A DNA stretch of 64,000 nt from Numida meleagris (taxonomy: Eukaryota; Chordata; Aves; Galliformes; Numididae): the NCBI RefSeq assembly GCF_002078875.1, contig NC_034412.1, positions 28,613,458 to 28,677,457 on the forward strand, read 5' to 3'. The translations under genes and the position numbers were made by a program. The notes beneath the pieces are model-generated. The model saw only the letters and a list, made by a program, of their open reading frames with translations, was not told the DNA's origin and ran no database searches. Position 1 is the stretch's first letter. Each line of letters opens with the position of its first letter. This document shows positions 54,494 through 64,000 of the stretch, in pieces.

Positions 54494-56866
54494 TGACTTC
54501 ATTTTTTCAAGAGGAATGATAATATCTTTGAGTCAGTTGCTTATTAGTCTGTTTCCGTGTTGGCAACTGACATAGGCAGTTCAAAAGCTGAATCATGAAA
54601 AATCTTTTAGGTAAGGTCTCTCGAATGTGAAGTACTTAAGGATAGATAAGCTATGTGAAACAACATTTAGTTTCATTCCATTTCAGTCTGTTTCTGTTAG
54701 CTGTTCAATGACTGGAAAAGAAATAATGCTTGATGATGCTTCTGGTTACATATTTGCAGTGTAAAGCTTCAACTGTACGATTAGGTGGAAGAGTTGCTTT
54801 TGGTATACATCAGGACTAGGGTCGTGTTTGTTTTCAATTTGAGCGGAGTGCAGAATGAGCAAATGAAATTATTGCAATCAACTCTGAACACAGTATATTT
54901 TTTCAAAATTTTGTAAGTTACTACAAGCCAGTATAACTAAGTTGTAAACTGTCTTTTATGAATGAAACATTTAGATCTTACTAGAAATGTCACACAAATG
55001 TAAAAGGTATGTTTAGTATTTGAATATCTTCTTCCTAATTCTAGCAGCCTATCATTTTATCTCAGAGTGGCTCTCTCTCAGAGGCATGAGTGGCTGCTCT
55101 GGAGTAACCAGAGTTAACCCTGTGGGAGCTAGTTCTTAGCTCTAAGTGCTGACAGAGTGGTGGAAATCTCAAAGCAAATGTTTTTACTTTCTTTGCTTTC
55201 GTTATAGCTAAAATCAGTTTTATCCTTTGCTTTAAGATGAAGCGGTTCAGAAGTGCCATCTCTCAGACAGAATTTGCCAGGAAGGTCCTTATGGCATAAA
55301 AACTCTGTGCCACAGAGGTTTTACAGCTCTCCTTCTCGTGGGATTTGATGAAGTCTCAGTATCTTGTTTAAATCAGATATATGGCTACTTTTTACCACCT
55401 GATCAATGCAGAAGGACTATAAAGAGGGATCAGGACTGAAGTGAGGGAGCTACTTTAGATTTATATAAGCATCAGTGCGATCTACTGAAGATCTGGGGCT
55501 TCTGATATGCATTGTATTGCTGCAATAAGCTTTTAGTTTGTGCTGCGTCAAATTATAATCATCTATATATGGAGAACACGCACAACAGTGTTTCTGGTTC
55601 TGCCAGAGGATAAACTAACACATTTTCTTCAGCAGTTGTCCCTTCTGGATTAATTTATGTTTTGTTCTCTTGATACAGACTGTACTTGAATAAAAGTATT
55701 CTCAATGGTACCATTATTTCTAATAAGAGAGTTTATGGAGAGCAGTTATTTCATAAACACAGAGAATACATATATATTTTTATAAAAGACAAGTTTTGAA
55801 AGCAAAAACAGCATATGCAGTGTAGATCTCTGTGAATATAGCTAGTGTCTTATATCCCTTTGATTAAAAGTTAAAAAAGCAAACTTAAAAAAAAACCCTC
55901 AAAAATCACCTTGGCAGTTGAGTACGTAGATTATACTCTAATAACTTGAACATGCAAAGACAGAATGTGTTTTTTGAGCTAAAGTTCAAACAGTTATTCA
56001 GAAAAAAATGTGCTTTTCATATAATGATGAACATGTATGATAATAAATTGTTCTTTCTTTTGATGTTTTCATGGTCTTGTTCAAAGTTAGTTTCACAGTA
56101 TTGTGAAAACATTGGTGCTCAGCAGTAGTGTACACTGTAAAATTTGCAGCACTGGTGAACAAAAATGAGCAGTGGTTGCAGGATCATGCTCCTCTTCTGT
56201 GCTACACTCAGGTAAACTTTGGGATAAAACACATTAGTTTTCTTGCCTTACTTTGGTGAGCCAGCTTGTAAAAGAGTTTTAAGAGAGAGACAAAAAGGCT
56301 GAAGGTTTTGCTACAAATTTTACATGCTGTACTCTTTAACATCACATTTTTTCAATTTAGTTTTTTAGTTACTGAATAACACATGACACAAAGTTAAACA
56401 CCACCAACAACAAAATATTCAGCAAAAGCAACTCTGCAAGTTCAACAGTATTTGTGATCTAATAAATTTTTCAGCAAATAGCAAGGCTGGTAGTTTAGAC
56501 ACTATGCTTTTGATTTCATGAAACATGCATGATAGTTATAGTTTACAGCAGTAACATCTACGATGTTGTTTCTGGAGGTGTGCTGTATCTCCTATTTCAG
56601 ACAAAATATGTTAATTGTTATGTATGCCTATAATAGCTCAGCAGTGAATATTTCAAACATTAATAGTATCTGCATTTTTTCATGTGTTCATGTTTCTTAC
56701 TTTAATAACGTGAAAATACAGAAAATAGTCAAATCAGGGTTTTCCAGAGATTCAAGCTTCTTTGATGAAAAAATGTTGCAGTATTGTGCGTGTTTCATTT
56801 GAAGTTCCAGTTACTCCTGCAAGCAGCTTCTTGTTGGAGAAGCCTGCTGCATTTTCTGGGGCCCAT

Positions 56867-56956
56867 GAATCATAGAATGGCCTGGGTTGAAAAGGACCTC
56901 AAGGATCATCTAGTTTCAACCCCCCTGCCGTGGATGGGGTTGCCAACCACTACATA
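56867..56956 (-). mobile_element. CR1 3' terminal fragment
   Basis: It starts GAATCATAGAATGGCCTGGG and continues with AAAAGGACCTCAAGGATCATCTAGTTTC and AACCCCCCTGCCGTGGATGG, the reverse complement of the CR1 3' end including its terminal repeat unit. About 90 bases are kept. It is antisense to TLL1. Confidence 0.85.
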
Positions 56957-57598
56957 AAGCTCAGCTGTGAGATACTGAAGAAAACAGCTGATCAGCTCAG
57001 TAGTGAGGCAGCTGAGCCTCTTTGATTGCTTTAACTAGGCAGGATGGTCAGAGTCATTTTTCAGAAAAGGACTTAGTGACTGAGAAACAGATTTGAGGTC
57101 AGTGAAGCTGTCTTTCATGAGCTAAGCAAGTGCCAAGACTCAATGATCTATGAACAGCAAGTTTGATTTTTTTTTTACATTTTTCTTACGATACTGTGTG
57201 TACTGGCCAGCTCAGAGTGGTATTGTACACTATGTAGTTAAACACTGGCAGGCTTCAGTAGTAGAAATTGTTTTCTGTAATATAATCCTCCTGATGTCTG
57301 CATTTATTCGTGATCTTTACAAAGAGGAGAAAAAAAAAATTTCCCTTTCATTACCACAGAAAGGCCCATCAGAAGATGAGGCTTCTCAAGCTGTAAAACA
57401 GACAGCAGATTGGCTTTTGGTTGGTGTGTGTTGGGGGGCGATAGCTGAAGTGCCATTTCTGTAGGTGGTCTAGACTACCAAAAGTTGAAGATGCAATCAA
57501 TTTCTTCTGACACAAAATATGCTAAAACTAGATCTGAGGAAAATTAAGTAAATGGCCATTACTATCTTATTACTGCTACTTTCTTAATGTGGAATTAC

Positions 57599-57830
57599 AG
57601 AATCATAGAATCATTAAGGTTGGAAAAGACCACTAAGATCATCCAGTCCAACCCCAGCCCATCCCCACCATGCCTTCCAACCATGTCCCTCAGTTCCACA
57701 TCTACACATTTCTTGAACACTTCCAGGGACAGTGACTCCATCACCTCCCTGGGCAGCCTGTGCCAGTGCACCACCACTCGTCCTGATAAGAAATTCTTCC
57801 TAATACCCAACCTTAACCTGAGTCCATTGC
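57599..57830 (-). mobile_element. CR1 3' end fragment
   Basis: The reverse-strand CR1 tail begins AGAATCATAGAATCATTAAG (two terminal repeat units), then TTGGAAAAGACCACTAAGAT, CATCCAGTCCAACC, a CCATGTCCCTCAGTTCCACA block, GACAGTGACTCCATCACCTC, CCTGGGCAGCCTG and AAGAAATTCTTCCTAATACC. About 230 bases remain. It is well preserved and so relatively young among the CR1 copies here. Confidence 0.92.
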
Positions 57831-58623
57831 TAATGGATTGTAACTCACTAAAATATGTATTGTATACCATTTTATAAACTTGATCACAAATAATACTGTT
57901 GTACAGTCCAATTACAGAGGTAAACCTTAAATTATTTAATGATAAAATTCTAACTGTTTTAATAATCACTGACTGACTGCAGAGAAATGTGCTTTCAAGC
58001 AAGAAGCACCCAAATACCAACTTCTCAATAGCAGCTCTGGAAGCCAGCCTGGTGCTCTGATCCCATAGATAATTAATTCAGCTATTGATTAGCATAAACT
58101 GTTCTTGTCACATATCCCTTGAGTAACCAGGAATTTTTAATTAGATGGTAAATACTGTGGAATACATGAAGCCCAAACTTATTTTATAAATTCTACTTGT
58201 GTTGATTCTGAGTAAAAGTTATCAAATTAATTTTTTTCTTATGTTTACCTTATGTTCAGAAATATTTATGAAAATTTTGATTTATTAGAGAGCTCCCAAG
58301 CATTTAGTATGGATAGAAGTTAAATCACTGAGTGAGCTAGCTTTATGCTATATAGCTTTATTCTTTAATTCTTACAAAAGGAAAATATTCAGTGGCAGCT
58401 ACGTGAAGTACATAGTTTTATGTCTGTATACAGCTTCTCTGTATGGAGCACAGCAAAAATAATCCTGCAGTCTGCATGACTGAGAGGAATTCTGAACTGT
58501 TTTCAAAAGTTATTATTCTCTGTTAGTATACTTTTATAAAATGGGTAATTTAAGGACTGTAACAGAGTAAGGGCTAGTTATGCCAGGGTCTTCAGTTACA
58601 GTCTGATTTTTAAGTGGTCCTAT

Positions 58624-58691
58624 GTAGAGCCAGGAGTTGGACTTGATAATCCTTATGGTTCCCTTCCAACTCAGGATATCCTATGATTCTT
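58624..58691 (+). mobile_element. CR1 3' terminal fragment
   Basis: The end is CAGGAGTTGGACTTGATAAT, CCTTATGGTTCCCTTCCAAC and TCAGGATATCCTATGATTCT, a typical CR1 3' terminus in the plus orientation. Only about 70 bases are kept. Confidence 0.85.
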
Positions 58692-59479
58692 CCTCCTGCC
58701 CTTTTACTAACTGCAGGGCTGCATTTAATCTGACTGTATTCCTTCTGGGAGTACCTTGATGCAGCATAGCCTCATTGAAGCCATGCATTGGGCAGGGGAA
58801 GAATGAGAGAGGATTCGTTGTGCAGTGAGCAGATCATTTGGACTCAGGGTGTGCCACTTTGGGTTCTACTTTCTTCTGCTCTGTTAGAGCTGTTTTACTC
58901 TTGGCCTTCTCTTAGGTGCTTTACGTATTTATTGTAAGCTGTGATACAGCTCAGTAGTGCTCAGGGAACCCAGTACAGCACTCTGTAATTTATTTAAGTT
59001 TTCATTCATGGCCATGTTAAAAATAAATTGTGGTTAATTATGGGTATAGCATTTTCACTGAGGAGGTTTGATATAGAAATAATTATTTAACACTGAATAC
59101 CTTTTGTATATATGTCATTTCCTGTGGATGCCTGCAATTTTTAAAAGATAAGAACTTTTTTTAAATGAGGGGAAGAAGAGATTTTTTTTTTGTCTGTTTT
59201 ATTTCTGAAGTACATGGTGACAGTAACTTGAGCTATTAAATTTTTGGGAGGCTGCACCAATCTTTTTCTTTCCTCGCAATAACCATTTCAGTGTCAGAGA
59301 GCATATTTAATGCCTTGAATGTAGCTTATGCCTGATATTACAGTGTCGTTGTCAGATTACATCTTGGATGCATTTTAACGTGACAGCCTTTACAGCTGCA
59401 TTGTCTCTTTGTCATAAACAATCTTTTGTCCCCTTTTATTTAAAGATTTTCCAGATCATTTATAATTCATTGAGATTTT

Positions 59480-59790
59480 GATGATACATTGGTTCACCTG
59501 CTGACAGTGGTAGTGCTGTAATTTGAAAGCGCTGAAGATCTGATTACGCTGTCAGTCATGGGATAATACTCTCCAATTCACATCTCTTATATCACACCTG
59601 CAGATCAGCAGGTGAAACAACTTGATTGATGGTCTAAAAGATGACTGACTGAGGTGTGACATCCCACCAGAATCAGTTTTAATGAGGGAGAAGAGCAGGA
59701 GCTTCTAATGATGTATTTTAGTGTGAAGGGGAGTTACTAATCAGTCAGCCAGCAGATTGTAGCATGATTGACAGGTGAGATATGGGTGGT
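59480..59790. promoter_or_regulatory. Candidate intronic enhancer: clustered E-box, T-box and PBX/MEIS motifs
   Basis: Within about 300 bases of otherwise AT-rich intron lie CACCTG at 59495 and 59595, CAGGTG at 59609 and 59772, TCACACCT at 59592 and AGGTGTGA at 59652 (T-box cores), and TGATTGACAG at 59765, the composite PBX-MEIS/PREP site. TGACAG or CTGTCA half sites recur at 59502 and 59549. CACCTGC and GCAGGTG form a 7-base inverted repeat with a 6-base spacer (59595-59614). No transposon explains the segment. It is a good candidate for a conserved regulatory element of TLL1, but motif density alone does not prove function. Confidence 0.4.
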
Positions 59791-60381
59791 AAAAGCTTTA
59801 ATAATAAAGCATACAAAATCTTTTGGTATTTTAGGACTTCACATTTGCTTTGCTTTATTACCTTAACCTCTACAAATCATTGTTGCAAGAGATTCCATTG
59901 AATGTAATATTTAAATTTTCTATACCAATATAGAGTCACAATTGTGTGACTTTAGGTAAGAGCAGTCTCTCTTGTGGGCGAAGTACTAAAATAAATGAAA
60001 CCACCAATGAAATTGCAATGCAGTGCCAATCATCCTGTGCCAGCTTTTGCTGTGTTTTTTTTTTTAGCTTATAAAGGATGTGCCTGAGGGTGTGGCTAAC
60101 TTTTTTTCTGCAAAATAAAGTTACATGTATAATTTTGCAGTTGGTTGGCAGCAATAGTGTTTTTAAGACTGCTCTAATTTTGGTTAAGTCAGCAGACAGT
60201 ACACAAGTGAAACAGTTCGTGGAATAAAAACATCCTATGTAAAATGGAATGAACGTCAGATTGGCTTAAAATCCCTGTTTTGAATAAATCATAAAATAAC
60301 TAGTCTGTTTTCCATTCTGCATCTGCAGTGCATTAAATGCATTCTAAACAGGTATTGGAAAGACACATTTTTCTCTCTTAG

Positions 60382-64000
<3,619 letters not shown>

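Overview
The window looks like galliform bird DNA, most likely chicken or a close relative. It contains CR1 retrotransposon 3' ends, a decayed mariner of the kind called Galluhop in chicken, and three avian-type endogenous-retrovirus solo LTRs. The bulk is AT-rich and intronic.

The only gene I can support is the 5' half of tolloid-like 1 (TLL1), read on the + strand. Eight internal coding exons lie at 30620-30730, 34675-34755, 36873-37025, 39046-39163, 49349-49527, 51241-51346, 54325-54449 and 60425-60540. Their splice phases chain without a break (1,1,1,1,2,1,2,1,0) and give 989 coding bases. In order they encode the end of the prodomain with its FxGD aspartate switch, the RFPR processing site, the whole astacin-type zinc protease domain ([13 protein letters not shown] and the SIMHY Met-turn), and the first half of CUB domain 1. 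The exon with the signal peptide and start codon is not visible. The next CUB1 exon is not found before 64000. The gene is therefore open at both ends of the window.

Layout: 1-30619 has no recognised exon and is either intron 1 of TLL1 or 5' flank; it holds two near-identical solo LTRs (4155-4682, 23185-23713), the mariner (11577-12413) and a CR1 copy (20487-20950). 30620-60540 is the exon-bearing part; its longest intron (39164-49348) carries an old CR1 and a third, older solo LTR (48269-48809), and the 54450-60424 intron carries three CR1 fragments and a motif-dense stretch that may be an enhancer (about 59480-59790). 60541-64000 is intron with a long A-rich tract.

I found no RNA gene, CRISPR array, gene cluster or convincing new biological system. 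The most useful leads are the candidate enhancer in intron 8, the same-orientation solo LTR trio, and the atypical splice donor after the Met-turn exon. Exon numbers assume that one exon precedes 30620, as in mammalian TLL1; that is inference. All family calls come from reading the sequence, without a database search.
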